Below are positions 36,247 through 44,668 of a DNA stretch of 64,000 nucleotides, one piece after another. Every line of letters begins with the position of its first letter. Within the stretch, counting starts at the first letter, position 1. The notes below the pieces were generated by a model. It searched no databases. It was not told the origin of the DNA and was given only the letters and a program-made list of their open reading frames with translations. Source of the stretch: Dyadobacter fermentans. Lineage in GTDB: Bacteria; Bacteroidota; Bacteroidia; Cytophagales; Spirosomataceae. The position numbers and the translations under genes are program-made. The stretch lies in contig NZ_JAHXBN010000006.1 of NCBI RefSeq assembly GCF_019924045.1, forward strand, positions 186,001 to 250,000, given 5' to 3'.

Positions 36247-37395
36247 ATGCAAAAGTTAACCAGCATACTGATTATTACAGGAATTACCCTCTTCACCGAA
36301 GCATGTAATATGTTCGCACCGGTGGACCCGCTGGCACCCGCGGCCTCGGAGGTGAGTGTGGAGCAGGTGTGGACATCGGGTGCAACCGTGAGGGGAAAAA
36401 TCGATAACCTCGATCCTAAAAACGACCGCCAGGAAAAGAAAAGCGGGAAAATCCTTGAATATGGCTTCGTTTGGGGCACCCAGAACCAACCTACGCTCGA
36501 AGCCGGAACGGTGATCAAGGTGGGGGAAGACAATCCTCCGACCCCATTTGAATTCGTTCGGGAAATCAACCGGCTCTCCGTGCTTACCACCTATTACGTG
36601 CGCACCTATGCCCGAAACCAGGGCGGCGGCGTGGGATACGGGCCCGTGGCGACATTCAAAACAGACGATTATGTTTTTGCAGAGCTTTCACTAGGTAAGA
36701 TAACCACTACATCCAAGGTATCGGCTGACGTCGTGGTTAATATATTGTCCCTGGGCAATGCTGAAATCTCGTCCTTCGGCGTCTGTTATTCGTCCACCAA
36801 CAATGAGCCTACCACAAAGGACAGTCGGGCGACAGCCACCGGCAAAGCGGCTAAGGGCAGTTTCACCGTCAATATAGGCGGACTAGCCGCCGGAACCACC
36901 TATTATGCACGGGCATTTGCGATCACTTTGGGCGGCATCATTTACAGTGATGCGACAACCGGCTTCTCACTCGGCGAACCCGCTGTTTTTACACCCAAAA
37001 AATCATTCACCATGTACTATTCCAACCCTTACGACCTCGATCAGGGGGCATTGGTGTCGCAAGTGGGCTCGGAAGACTTAAACTGGTACCCCTATAACGA
37101 CAAGCCAGGCATTTACCCGAGGAACGGGGCGAAGTTCGCAGTTTTAGGCGCCCTGAATTTCGACCAGGTGAAATACAGCGATCTCACCCGGGCCAATCTT
37201 AGTACCGGCTTCATCAACGGCAGCTATACCGATGTAATGGCAAACCAGTTGCAGAACGGTACTGTGATCGCATTTATGACGAACCAGGGCAGGTATGGCA
37301 AGCTGCGTGTCGATGCCCACGGCGAAAACCGCCGGCCTGGCTCAGCAAGCGGCGGCGATATGGAAGTGACGATCCTGACCTACGACAAGCCTTAG
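36247..37395 (+). CDS. T6SS-associated lipoprotein with two FN3-like domains (382 aa)
   Basis: The lipoprotein signal ends at LFTEAC (C20), followed by NMFAPVDPL without an acidic export signal, so it probably faces the periplasm. An FN3-like domain (about 35-137) contains KNDRQEKKSG and the Y.VRTYARNQGGGVGYG.V.TFKT ending typical of FN3 repeats. A second FN3-like domain (about 140-240) ends in TTYYARAFAITLGGIIYSDATT. The C-terminal 130 residues share TVIAF.T..GR.GK with the next gene product. It is a paralogue of that product. Possible roles are an outer-membrane anchor (TssQ-like) or an immunity protein. Confidence 0.6.
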   Translation: MQKLTSILIITGITLFTEACNMFAPVDPLAPAASEVSVEQVWTSGATVRGKIDNLDPKNDRQEKKSGKILEYGFVWGTQNQPTLEAGTVIKVGEDNPPTPFEFVREINRLSVLTTYYVRTYARNQGGGVGYGPVATFKTDDYVFAELSLGKITTTSKVSADVVVNILSLGNAEISSFGVCYSSTNNEPTTKDSRATATGKAAKGSFTVNIGGLAAGTTYYARAFAITLGGIIYSDATTGFSLGEPAVFTPKKSFTMYYSNPYDLDQGALVSQVGSEDLNWYPYNDKPGIYPRNGAKFAVLGALNFDQVKYSDLTRANLSTGFINGSYTDVMANQLQNGTVIAFMTNQGRYGKLRVDAHGENRRPGSASGGDMEVTILTYDKP

Positions 37396-37437
37396 GCGTA
37401 TACACGTAACCGTAAGGTTAATTATTTAGAAAAACGC

Positions 37438-38268
37438 ATGAAAAATTGGCTGTTCATATTAGTGGCCTTCGTATCGGCTGTGCTGTTTCAGTCGTGTAAC
37501 CTCTTTGCGCCCGTCGATCCGCTTCCACCTGTGCTATCGAAACTGGAAGTGGTGGATATCAAACGCACCGAGATCACCGTGAGTGGCACGGTCGGCAATC
37601 CGGATAGCAAGAACGACCGCCAGGAGAAAAAGAGCGGCGTCATTAAGGAATATGGTCTGGTATATGGTACTGCGTCGGCCCTCGATGTGCAGAAGGACAA
37701 GGTGATCAAACTTGGCGAAACACCCGGGCAGACCCCGGTTTTAATCCAGAACCAGAAAATAGCAGGGCTCATGTCCGATACGCGCTATTACATCGCGCTC
37801 TATGCCCGAAATGAGGGCGGCGGAATCGCCTACGGAGAGGTACTGGACATCAAAACAACGCTTATACCACCTGCCGTGGTGACACGCAACTCCGTGAAGG
37901 TTGCCAGAACCAAAGCGCTTTGGTACGATCTGGACACCGGCACCCCGCTGCTCACCGCGGACGACCCGAAAAAGGACATTACGATCGATTTCTTTGTCAT
38001 ATCTGCCCGGGGCACAGTGCTCGAAATCAATACCGCTAATAAGCTGCAATTCGCGAACCTGGACCTCGCCGACTATGACAAGCTCACCTATCTGGACCTT
38101 GTACGCCTCACGAACTACGGCAGCATGAGCATTACCTACGTATTCAGTAACCTAACGGACAATACCGTGATCGCATTCAAAACAGGGGAAGGCCGGTTCG
38201 GGAAATGGCGGATCGAAGACGTGACAGCCAACGACATCACGATGAGCCTCATCACTTATGAAAACTAA
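37438..38268 (+). CDS. T6SS-associated lipoprotein, paralogue with one FN3-like domain (276 aa)
   Basis: The signal ends at LFQSC (C20) and is followed by NLFAPVDPLPP, almost the same as in the previous product. The FN3-like domain includes the identical KNDRQEKKSG and Y.ALYARNEGGGIAYGEVLDIKTT. It lacks the second FN3-like domain but keeps the C-terminal domain with NTVIAFKTGEGRFGKWRI. The pair arose by duplication with gain or loss of one FN3 unit. The 3' end is four bases before the next gene's likely start. It probably sits at the inner leaflet of the outer membrane; a TssQ-like role in the trans-envelope complex is an inference. Confidence 0.6.
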   Translation: MKNWLFILVAFVSAVLFQSCNLFAPVDPLPPVLSKLEVVDIKRTEITVSGTVGNPDSKNDRQEKKSGVIKEYGLVYGTASALDVQKDKVIKLGETPGQTPVLIQNQKIAGLMSDTRYYIALYARNEGGGIAYGEVLDIKTTLIPPAVVTRNSVKVARTKALWYDLDTGTPLLTADDPKKDITIDFFVISARGTVLEINTANKLQFANLDLADYDKLTYLDLVRLTNYGSMSITYVFSNLTDNTVIAFKTGEGRFGKWRIEDVTANDITMSLITYEN

Positions 38269-38272
38269 TGGC

Positions 38273-39394
38273 ATGATGAAGAAATTCTTTACATTTTTGA
38301 TGATGTTCCTCGCTGTTCAGGGGCTGGCCCAGGACCGGATATGGCTCGATAACGGCAATCCCGTGCAAGCCAAACTGAGCCGAGCCATGGACAGCAAACT
38401 GGAATGGATCGCTTCGGACGGCATTCCGCGGGTCTATCACCGGAAACGCTTCCTGGTCATTTTTGGGTCGGCCGGACAATTTATGGTGATTTCCGAGCTG
38501 AACGAAAGCCCGAACAAGGCTCAGACGCAAATCGAAGCATTTTACAAGGCGCCTCCTCGGAACGTGAACCAGGACATAATCATCAAAAGCGTCCCGCTGA
38601 CCGTTATAACCGGCAACATTTCCTACGAAAGTGACGACGTGATCAACTACCTCACGATGGAAGGCAATGCGGCGTCAATCAACAAAGAGGAGGTGGCCAC
38701 AGTGATTTACCGCGACGGCCGGCACGAAATCCTGCGGGATGTAGTCGATGTGGCACCATTGCTGGCATTGGCACATAAGGAAATTGAGAAAAAGGAAAGA
38801 GAAATTGTCAGAAAAGAACCGGATTCCGCCCAAAACCAACCTGTTGCTAAGAAAGACGTTCCGCCCCCACCCAAAGAACAGGTAAAACCGGTTCTGACAG
38901 ACACAGAATACAAGGAATACAGTGCGAAAGGAATCCGTAGGGTGGATGAATTCACCTCCTACCTGCGCATCATCGGCGATAAAAGCATGAAGTCGGAAGA
39001 TAAGAATAAGGCTGTGCAGCAAGCATTAAGCCTGTTCGAACCACAGGCAACCGTAGCCGTGAGTTCCGCAAAAGGGGTGAAGAAATACCCGGTGAAGGAG
39101 TACCTCAACCGCCTGAAACTCCTGCCCTATGCCAAAATCAATATTACGTGGAACGAGGTCAAATATGTGAGTGAGCTGAAACAGGAGGCTGACGGCAACT
39201 ACTACGGTACGATCGCCGGGCAGCAGGTCTTCGAGGGCTATTCTGCGAATGGAAAGGTTGCCTACGGCGATATTACCCGCAAGAATATCCGCGTAAAGCT
39301 CGAATCGTATCAGAAAACCATCGACGGTAAGGATACGGTGAACTGGGAAGTTTTATTGGGAAATATAGGGGTCGAAACCAACGAGGGACAATGA
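38273..39394 (+). CDS. Exported T6SS-associated protein of unknown fold
   Basis: The start at MMKKFFTFLMMFLAVQGLAQ gives a good signal peptide; an ATG at 38258 adds five residues and overlaps the upstream gene. Residues about 20-190 are beta-rich (WLDNGNPVQAKLSRAMDSKLEWI...). A charged Pro-rich linker follows (about 195-220, PPPPKEQVKP). A C-terminal domain (about 225-373) has the pattern FTSYLRIIGDK....LFEPQATVAVSS..G.KKYPVKEYLNRLKLLPYAKINI...YYGTI.GQQVFEGYS.NGK..Y.DIT.KNIRV. The gene overlaps the OmpA-domain gene by four bases. It is a candidate periplasmic member of the T6SS envelope module. Confidence 0.55.
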   Translation: MMKKFFTFLMMFLAVQGLAQDRIWLDNGNPVQAKLSRAMDSKLEWIASDGIPRVYHRKRFLVIFGSAGQFMVISELNESPNKAQTQIEAFYKAPPRNVNQDIIIKSVPLTVITGNISYESDDVINYLTMEGNAASINKEEVATVIYRDGRHEILRDVVDVAPLLALAHKEIEKKEREIVRKEPDSAQNQPVAKKDVPPPPKEQVKPVLTDTEYKEYSAKGIRRVDEFTSYLRIIGDKSMKSEDKNKAVQQALSLFEPQATVAVSSAKGVKKYPVKEYLNRLKLLPYAKINITWNEVKYVSELKQEADGNYYGTIAGQQVFEGYSANGKVAYGDITRKNIRVKLESYQKTIDGKDTVNWEVLLGNIGVETNEGQ

Positions 39395-40698
39395 AAACCA
39401 GGCTATACATCATCCTGCTTTTGTTTCAGGCCACCGCCGCTCCGCTGTATGCGCAATGCGGTTACCTGGCCGGCAAGATCACCGATATTTCGGGCGCGAT
39501 GCCGCTAGTCGCCAGCCTGTCCGCCAAAACCGAGCAGGGCAAACTGCGGCTCGGCAAGTCCGACAGCCTGGGCGTGTTCAATGTGGAAATGCCCTGCCAT
39601 ATCGTCGAGCTCACCATCGAATGCCCGCAGTTCCAAACGCAGCATATCCCCGTGAATATCGACGGCAAAACCGAAGGCACGTTTTTCATCTCATTAGCCA
39701 TGATGCCCCTGGGTAAACAAACCAGCGACGAGCCGTATGCACAATCGGAGCAAAAGCATTTCGAATTGAAAGATTCGCTGAAAGCGGTTTCCATTGTGCG
39801 ACGGATCGAGGTGAGGGACGCATTATCCGACCAGCGGCTTCCGGCTGAGATTTGTCTTTATTATACCCAAAAACAGAAAAAGGACTGCTTTTCGCTGACA
39901 ACCGACCGCCCAAGGGCCGAAATCGTATTCACCGAGAAGGATATTGTGGCCATCGAAGTGAAATCGGGCGGGTACCAGGCTTATAACGGAAACCTGATTC
40001 TCGACAAAACCGACCAGGAGCCCCGGACTTATATCATCAAACTGAACCGCCAGCGGACCATCCTGTCCGTCAACATCCTGCAAGCCCGGCAGGGAATGCT
40101 GTGCCGGTTATGGAGCGACGGCCAGTCCGATATTGCCCTGAACCGGGTGAACGACAGCCACTATTTCGCCGACCTCGTACCGGGCCGCAACTATAAATTC
40201 GGTATTACTCCCGCATCCAGCCAGCAAGAACTGGTTACAGCCATGGCATCGGTGAAGGAGGGTATTACTCTGAAAACTCTGCGTGTGGCAGAGCGGGCGG
40301 CGGAGCGCCGGGAGCCGGTAGAAACACTGGCTGCAAGCGGCATTACCGCTTCGAACAAGACACTTTATTTCCCGAGAAGCGACTACAAGCTGCCGCTGCA
40401 ATCCCGGACCTACCTCGATTCGGTAGCGATGTATATTCTTGAAAACAAAAAGAAAGGCCTGCGCATTACCGGCCATACCGACAATGTAGGCAACCCGGGC
40501 CTGAACATCACGCTCTCGGAATACCGCGTGCGGGTGATCTCGCGGTACCTCATCGGCAAAGGCGTGCCCGAAGGGGTGATCGCGGCGGTGGGCGTCGGCA
40601 GCAAGTTTCCGGCCCGCCCCAACGACAGTGAGGAGAACCGGCGCATGAACCGCCGTGTAGAGGTGCAGATCATTGACTTAGATCCAAAAAACAACTAA
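39391..40698 (+). CDS. OmpA-domain protein, candidate peptidoglycan anchor of the T6SS
   Basis: The 435-residue product has a signal peptide (MKTRLYIILLLFQATAAPLYAQ), beta-rich Ig-like segments in its first 300 residues (one begins CGYLAGKITDISGAMPLVASL), and a C-terminal OmpA domain. That domain shows RITGHTDNVGNPGLNITLSEYRVRVISRYLIGKGV and ends with ENRRMNRRVEVQI; GHTDN is at 361-365. These residues bind diaminopimelate in peptidoglycan in known OmpA domains. In other T6SS the TssL/TagL proteins supply such anchoring. TssL is absent here, so this protein probably fills that role, possibly as a TssR-like component. Confidence 0.7.
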   Translation: MKTRLYIILLLFQATAAPLYAQCGYLAGKITDISGAMPLVASLSAKTEQGKLRLGKSDSLGVFNVEMPCHIVELTIECPQFQTQHIPVNIDGKTEGTFFISLAMMPLGKQTSDEPYAQSEQKHFELKDSLKAVSIVRRIEVRDALSDQRLPAEICLYYTQKQKKDCFSLTTDRPRAEIVFTEKDIVAIEVKSGGYQAYNGNLILDKTDQEPRTYIIKLNRQRTILSVNILQARQGMLCRLWSDGQSDIALNRVNDSHYFADLVPGRNYKFGITPASSQQELVTAMASVKEGITLKTLRVAERAAERREPVETLAASGITASNKTLYFPRSDYKLPLQSRTYLDSVAMYILENKKKGLRITGHTDNVGNPGLNITLSEYRVRVISRYLIGKGVPEGVIAAVGVGSKFPARPNDSEENRRMNRRVEVQIIDLDPKNN

Positions 40699-40701
40699 AA
40701 T

Positions 40702-41715
40702 ATGAAAACGGGAATGAACAATTTTAAATGGCTGGTGGCCCTCCTGACACTGGGCATCGTGGGCGCCGCTTTGCAGGTGGACGCGCAGGCGCTCACTCGC
40801 AGGGACGCGGACGAGATACGCGTACTGGCGCGCGAAAAGGTGAAAGGCCTCAATGATCTGCTCAATGCGATTGCCAACGAGGACCTCAGCAACTACGAGC
40901 GCCGCTATCTGATGATGAACAGCTATATGCCGAGCAACGATCAGATTTTCATCAACGACGGTGTAATTGTGGAGGACGATGTAGATCCGAAACACAAAGG
41001 CAGCGCACCCGGACTCGACACCCCCATTGAGAAGTATCTGAGCAATTTTGACCTGTTTTATACCAAATCGGAAACCAATACGATCGAATTCACCAGCCTG
41101 GTCGTTTCCGACGTCAAGGTCGATAAATACCCGTTTGTAAAGGTGTTTTACACCCAGCAGTTCAAAGGCAAAAGCACCAAGGATAATACCCCTTACACAC
41201 CCATTGCAAGAGTAGCCGAGCTCCGGGCCGACAAATCAGGTAATGACTGGATCGTGTTCCTGACGCGCGTTGCATTCAATTCTGCCGAAAGCGCCAAATC
41301 GGTACCGGTAACACCGAAACCTTCCGCTACGTACGATTCACTCCAACGCAAAAAAGAGCCGGTAGTAAGCAAAGCATCCGACCGGCCGCCGGTTGCCAAA
41401 CCTGAGGATGCCAAGGAGGGCGAGCGGGTTTTCAAAGAACTCAACAAACCCAATGCCGAAGCAGCCGCCAACGCCCGCAAATGGGGAGCGATCAAACTCG
41501 GAGCCGGCGTGGCAGCGCTCGCGTTCGGTGCGGTGACATACAGCATGCTTAATAAAGATTATAAAGAATACAAGAAGCTGATAGACAACCCGGAAGGACT
41601 CACCAGCTATGCCAAGCCCGGCATTTATGTCTCCGTAGGCGCAGCAGCAGTCGGACTCGGCGTATCGCTTACGTCGCTGTTCGATTTCAAACGCGCCAAG
41701 CAGCTGTCGCAGTAG
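40702..41715 (+). CDS. T6SS-associated exported membrane protein (337 aa)
   Basis: A hydrophobic N-terminus (WLVALLTLGIVGAALQVDAQA) looks like a signal peptide. A beta-rich region at about 60-200 follows and is loosely similar in pattern to the C-terminal domain of the protein encoded at 38273-39394 (both have a ...YL.....L........I.......V......DKYPFVKVFYTQQFKGK.. layout). After a variable linker there are two hydrophobic segments near the end: IKLGAGVAALAFGAVTYSML (about 266-285) and YAKPGIYVSVGAAAVGLGVSLTSLF (about 302-326). It starts three bases after the OmpA-domain gene. A TssP/TssR-like role is possible but not shown. Confidence 0.5.
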   Translation: MKTGMNNFKWLVALLTLGIVGAALQVDAQALTRRDADEIRVLAREKVKGLNDLLNAIANEDLSNYERRYLMMNSYMPSNDQIFINDGVIVEDDVDPKHKGSAPGLDTPIEKYLSNFDLFYTKSETNTIEFTSLVVSDVKVDKYPFVKVFYTQQFKGKSTKDNTPYTPIARVAELRADKSGNDWIVFLTRVAFNSAESAKSVPVTPKPSATYDSLQRKKEPVVSKASDRPPVAKPEDAKEGERVFKELNKPNAEAAANARKWGAIKLGAGVAALAFGAVTYSMLNKDYKEYKKLIDNPEGLTSYAKPGIYVSVGAAAVGLGVSLTSLFDFKRAKQLSQ

Positions 41716-41753
41716 GCCCGGCGCGTTTGGTAGATTTAGCAACATTCACCAGG

Positions 41754-41809
41754 TTGACCGCTGACGGCCGACGGCTGACCGCCGACAGCTGAAAGCCGAA
41801 AGCCGAAAA
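41754..41809 (+). repeat. Intergenic word repeats (GCTGA / GCCGA) before the PAAR gene
   Basis: About eight overlapping words of the type GACCGCTGACGGCC / GCCGACAGCTGAAAGCCGAAA fill the gap and end 11 bases before the PAAR start codon. No frame or hairpin of note is present. Confidence 0.6.
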
Positions 41810-41820
41810 CACGAAGATCA

Positions 41821-42120
41821 ATGTCCCAACCCGCAGCAAGAATAGGCGATATGCACGTATGCCCGATGGTTACGCCCGGAACGCCTCCGGTACCCCATGT
41901 AGGCGGACCCGTGCTGCCCCCAGGCACCCCCACTGTGCTCATCGGCGGGCAGCCGGCCGCTTGTGTAGGCGACATGTGCGTGTGTACCGGCCCTCCCGAC
42001 TCCATTGTCATAGGTTCCACGTCGGTACTCATCGGCGGAAAACCCGCAGCACGCCTTGGAGATTCAACCGCCCACGGCGGCAGCATCGTAGCAGGCTGTC
42101 CCACGGTTTTGATCGGTTAG
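41821..42120 (+). CDS. PAAR-domain T6SS spike-tip protein
   Basis: PAAR proteins form the sharp tip on VgrG. The 99 residues consist almost wholly of a PAAR repeat: PAARIGDMHVCPMVTPGTPPVPHVGGPVL, then TVLIGGQPAACVGDMCVCTGPPDSIVIGS and KPAARLGDSTAHGGSIVAGCPTVLIG. The usual zinc ligands (H12, C14, plus a His or Cys near the end) can be seen. No effector domain is fused, so it is a plain tip. It lies in the middle of the T6SS cluster, just before tssB. Confidence 0.93.
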   Translation: MSQPAARIGDMHVCPMVTPGTPPVPHVGGPVLPPGTPTVLIGGQPAACVGDMCVCTGPPDSIVIGSTSVLIGGKPAARLGDSTAHGGSIVAGCPTVLIG

Positions 42121-42152
42121 CAACAACAGTATTTACTTAATCCTATACAACT

Positions 42153-42602
42153 ATGTTCAACTACGGAATAGGCGGTAACGAACGCAAGATCGACCAGTCC
42201 AGTGAAGGGATTGCTGACATTCCTCAAAACCGCACCCTTTTCGCCACACAGCTGACGGGCGACCCATCGCCCCGGCCGGAAATGGTTTACGATCTCAAAA
42301 CCACCGAAGAAGTTTTCGCGCATTATCAGCCCGAAGCGGAAGTAGAGTTCATCACTTCCGACGGCAGTTTTATCAATGAAAATCTGCGCTTCAGGAATCT
42401 CGGGGATTTTAGTAAAAAAGGAATTATCGCTCAAAGCGCTTTCCTGCAAGATCTCGATGCACGCAATGAAGCCTACCAGCAGGTAGTAAGGCATCTCAAA
42501 GTGAACAAAATCCTGAAAGCCGCATTGGAAAAGCCCGAAGCCAAAGCCGCATTGCTCGGCGTGTTCCAGACGCTTATTAACGAGTTGGAGGAAGCAGGGT
42601 AG
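42153..42602 (+). CDS. tssB: T6SS contractile sheath small subunit TssB
   Basis: TssB pairs with TssC to build the contractile sheath. The 149-residue protein shows the Bacteroidota TssB pattern (MFNYGIGGNERKIDQSSEGIADIPQNRTLFATQLTGD, EAEVEFITSDGSF, LRFRNLGDFSKKGI, then a helical C-terminus QVVRHLKVNKILKAALEKPEAKAALLGVFQTLINELEEA). The following gene is tssC. The gap between them carries large inverted repeats. Confidence 0.88.
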   Translation: MFNYGIGGNERKIDQSSEGIADIPQNRTLFATQLTGDPSPRPEMVYDLKTTEEVFAHYQPEAEVEFITSDGSFINENLRFRNLGDFSKKGIIAQSAFLQDLDARNEAYQQVVRHLKVNKILKAALEKPEAKAALLGVFQTLINELEEAG

Positions 42603-42613
42603 CGACGTACAAA

Positions 42614-42805
42614 TTAATGATTGAATGATCGACCGGGTCGCCGGAGCGATGATTGAATGACCGAATACCTCCGGTTGAACTATAATGGTAATTCAATAAT
42701 CGGAAACGCCCATTCAATCAAAATTCAATATGCAGTATTCAATCATTCAGTCATTCAATCATTCAGTCATTCGATCATTCAGTCATTCGATCATTCAATC
42801 ATTAA
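42614..42805 (+). repeat. Nested inverted word repeats (ATGATTGAATG / CATTCAATCAT) between tssB and tssC
   Basis: A perfect 19-bp inverted pair lies at 42614-42632 and 42787-42805. A second 13-bp pair lies inside, at 42649-42661 and 42750-42762. The right side contains six tandem ATTCAnTC/ATTCGATC words from 42739 to 42803. The right arm ends one base before the tssC start codon, so an RNA hairpin would hide the start region. It also creates an in-frame 50-codon extension of tssC that is not believed to be protein. Confidence 0.8.
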
Positions 42806-42806
42806 C

Positions 42807-44174
42807 ATGGCAGACGATACAAAAACATCCCAAGAAGCCGCACCGGCGCTCAAAGAACGCGTAGCCGTTCCGCTGGAAACCGGCCTCCCGCAGCTCGCCA
42901 AATATGGCAGCTTTGATCTCGTGGAAACGATTATCGAAGGCGCTGCGAATATTAACCCGGAGAAAAAGGCCCGGAAGAAGATTTTCCTCACCGAAGCCGA
43001 CAAAAAGAAAGAGCGCCAGCAATTGAAAAAGCGCCTGGAATTGTGGTCGGAGCTGCTAAGCAGCGCGGAAAGCGTGCCGGATATGATCGAAGCGGGCCAG
43101 AAACAGGCAGACGCTGCATTTGAATTGTTGAAAGAAAACCTGGGCAAGGCCGTGGAGCAAGTCCGCCCACTGGAACAGTCATACCGTTCGGTAGCGATGT
43201 TTTTCAAAAACACGGAGCAGGATAAGGTCAAAAACGTCACATTCCTGAACGCAGCGGCTGATCAATTGCAGGATCTGGATGTGACCACATTCATCGATGC
43301 TGTGGGCGAGGAACTTGCTTCGAAATACGACCGCCTCGATTTGCGCGAAAACTACTCGATCCTGAATGTGCCGGGCTACCTGGGCTCCGGGAAAGTAGTG
43401 GACAAATGGGCGAAAATGGCGCATAAGAATAAGGTTATGCTATTAACCGACTTCATGCACCTGGATGCACCCGAAGATGTGATGGAACTTTTCGAATCGG
43501 CTAACCTGACCGGCGGCGCGGCGCATTTGTCGAATGTGATGATGACCTGTAACTGGCTGGTAGGCCGCGCGAAACACGACGACCTGGGCGAAGAGGATGA
43601 TCTATACATTCCGCCATCGACGGCATTGGCCGGTAATGTATATAAAACCCTGATGTCGCAGGTAGCTGCCGGTAAAAAACACGGTACGCTCAGCGAAGTG
43701 GACGGCGTTCGGTTCCCGCTGAAAAAATCGGAGATCGCCGACCTCGAAAAAATGGGGCTGATCCCGATGGTGAACGAATACAGCAAGGTAATGGCTTTCT
43801 CAGCCAAAACGCTCTTCAATGGAGACAATGTCGGTTTGCAGACCTATTCGGTAGTCCGCGTTTTCGACTATATCACCAAAGTGCTGATTGACTTCCTGAA
43901 CCGCCGCGCATTCGAAAACTTCGATTATAACACCAAAAATGATCTGAAAAAGCAGATCATCAAGTTCCTCGACAGCGTTACCGGCCCCGGCAAGCTCATC
44001 GAGAAATTCAGTGTGATGCGTTTCGAGCAGGATAAGGACCAGAAGGACAAGGTTTACCTCGACATCCACATGGTGCCCTATTTCCCTGCGAAGAACTTCA
44101 TGATAGCCCTAACCGGCCAGAAAGGCGACGATCTGGACGCAGCTGCCTGGGCGGCGGAGTATGCGCAGCAATGA
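42807..44174 (+). CDS. tssC: T6SS contractile sheath large subunit TssC
   Basis: The start is placed at MADDTKTSQEAAPALKERVAV because the upstream frame reads through tandem repeats (repeated HSIIQSF). The 455-residue length and the regions SILNVPGYLGSGKVVDKWAKMAHKNKVMLLTDF, NVMMTCNWLVGRAKHDDLGEEDDLYIPPS, and ...VVRVFDYITKVLIDFLNRRAFENF fit the Bacteroidota TssC family. It forms the outer sheath with TssB around the Hcp tube. Its ribosome-binding region is made of repeat DNA, an unusual arrangement for a highly expressed structural gene. Confidence 0.9.
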   Translation: MADDTKTSQEAAPALKERVAVPLETGLPQLAKYGSFDLVETIIEGAANINPEKKARKKIFLTEADKKKERQQLKKRLELWSELLSSAESVPDMIEAGQKQADAAFELLKENLGKAVEQVRPLEQSYRSVAMFFKNTEQDKVKNVTFLNAAADQLQDLDVTTFIDAVGEELASKYDRLDLRENYSILNVPGYLGSGKVVDKWAKMAHKNKVMLLTDFMHLDAPEDVMELFESANLTGGAAHLSNVMMTCNWLVGRAKHDDLGEEDDLYIPPSTALAGNVYKTLMSQVAAGKKHGTLSEVDGVRFPLKKSEIADLEKMGLIPMVNEYSKVMAFSAKTLFNGDNVGLQTYSVVRVFDYITKVLIDFLNRRAFENFDYNTKNDLKKQIIKFLDSVTGPGKLIEKFSVMRFEQDKDQKDKVYLDIHMVPYFPAKNFMIALTGQKGDDLDAAAWAAEYAQQ

Positions 44175-44175
44175 C

Positions 44176-44258
44176 TGTGAGTTCATGAGTTAAGAGTTTA
44201 TGAGTCAATCACTCTAACTCACGAACTCATAAACTTTAAACTCATCTACTCATAAACT
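44176..44258 (+). repeat. Inverted word repeats (GAGTTTATGAGT / ACTCATAAACT) between tssC and hcp
   Basis: AGTTTATGAGT at 44195-44205 has two complementary copies, ACTCATAAACT at 44225-44235 and 44248-44258. GAGTTCATGAGT at 44179-44190 is a variant. The last copy abuts the hcp start codon at 44259 with no spacer. Confidence 0.8.
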
Positions 44259-44666
44259 ATGCCATACAGCGCCAATGTAAAAATCGACGGCGAACATGAA
44301 TACAGCGTCATGTTCATGCAATTTGAGTTGCACCAGACGGTGGACGACGCGATGTCCATTACCTCGCCGATCCAGTGGGCGCATTTATATATGGAGCTGG
44401 AAATGGTCCTCGACGATTTCCTCGTGGAATGGGCCAACAAGCCCTCGCAAAAATACGATCTCACGGTGGAGCAGTTCGGCGAGACCGGCTCTTTCAAAAC
44501 GCTGAGTTTCAAGGAGGCGGTTTGCATTGAATTCGTAGAAATGTTTGACGACGGTACCGACGACCTCGACAAGGCGCTTTCCAACCGGTTGCAGAATTTT
44601 ATCACCTGCATCACCGTGACGGCCGGCAACGTGGAAATCAACGAAGCGAAACTCGAAAATTTTTAG
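44259..44666 (+). CDS. hcp: T6SS tube protein Hcp/TssD (first paralogue)
   Basis: Hcp hexamers stack to form the inner tube. The 135-residue protein has the Bacteroidota TssD pattern: YSANVKIDGEHEYSVMFMQFELHQTVDDAMSITSPIQWAHLYMELEM, then a central Lys/Phe-rich region and LQNFITCITVTAGNVEINEAKLENF at the C-terminus. Its length is normal. It is likely the main tube subunit because it is first after tssC. Its start codon directly follows a word repeat. Confidence 0.85.
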   Translation: MPYSANVKIDGEHEYSVMFMQFELHQTVDDAMSITSPIQWAHLYMELEMVLDDFLVEWANKPSQKYDLTVEQFGETGSFKTLSFKEAVCIEFVEMFDDGTDDLDKALSNRLQNFITCITVTAGNVEINEAKLENF

Positions 44667-44668
44667 CT

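Noticed and set aside
42739..42803. CRISPR-like array.
   Set aside because: The units are 9-12 bases long, contiguous and without spacers, and no cas genes are present.
42657..42806. N-terminal extension of TssC reading HSIIQSF repeats.
   Set aside because: The extension is made of translated intergenic repeats; the family N-terminus begins at MADDTKTS, position 42807.
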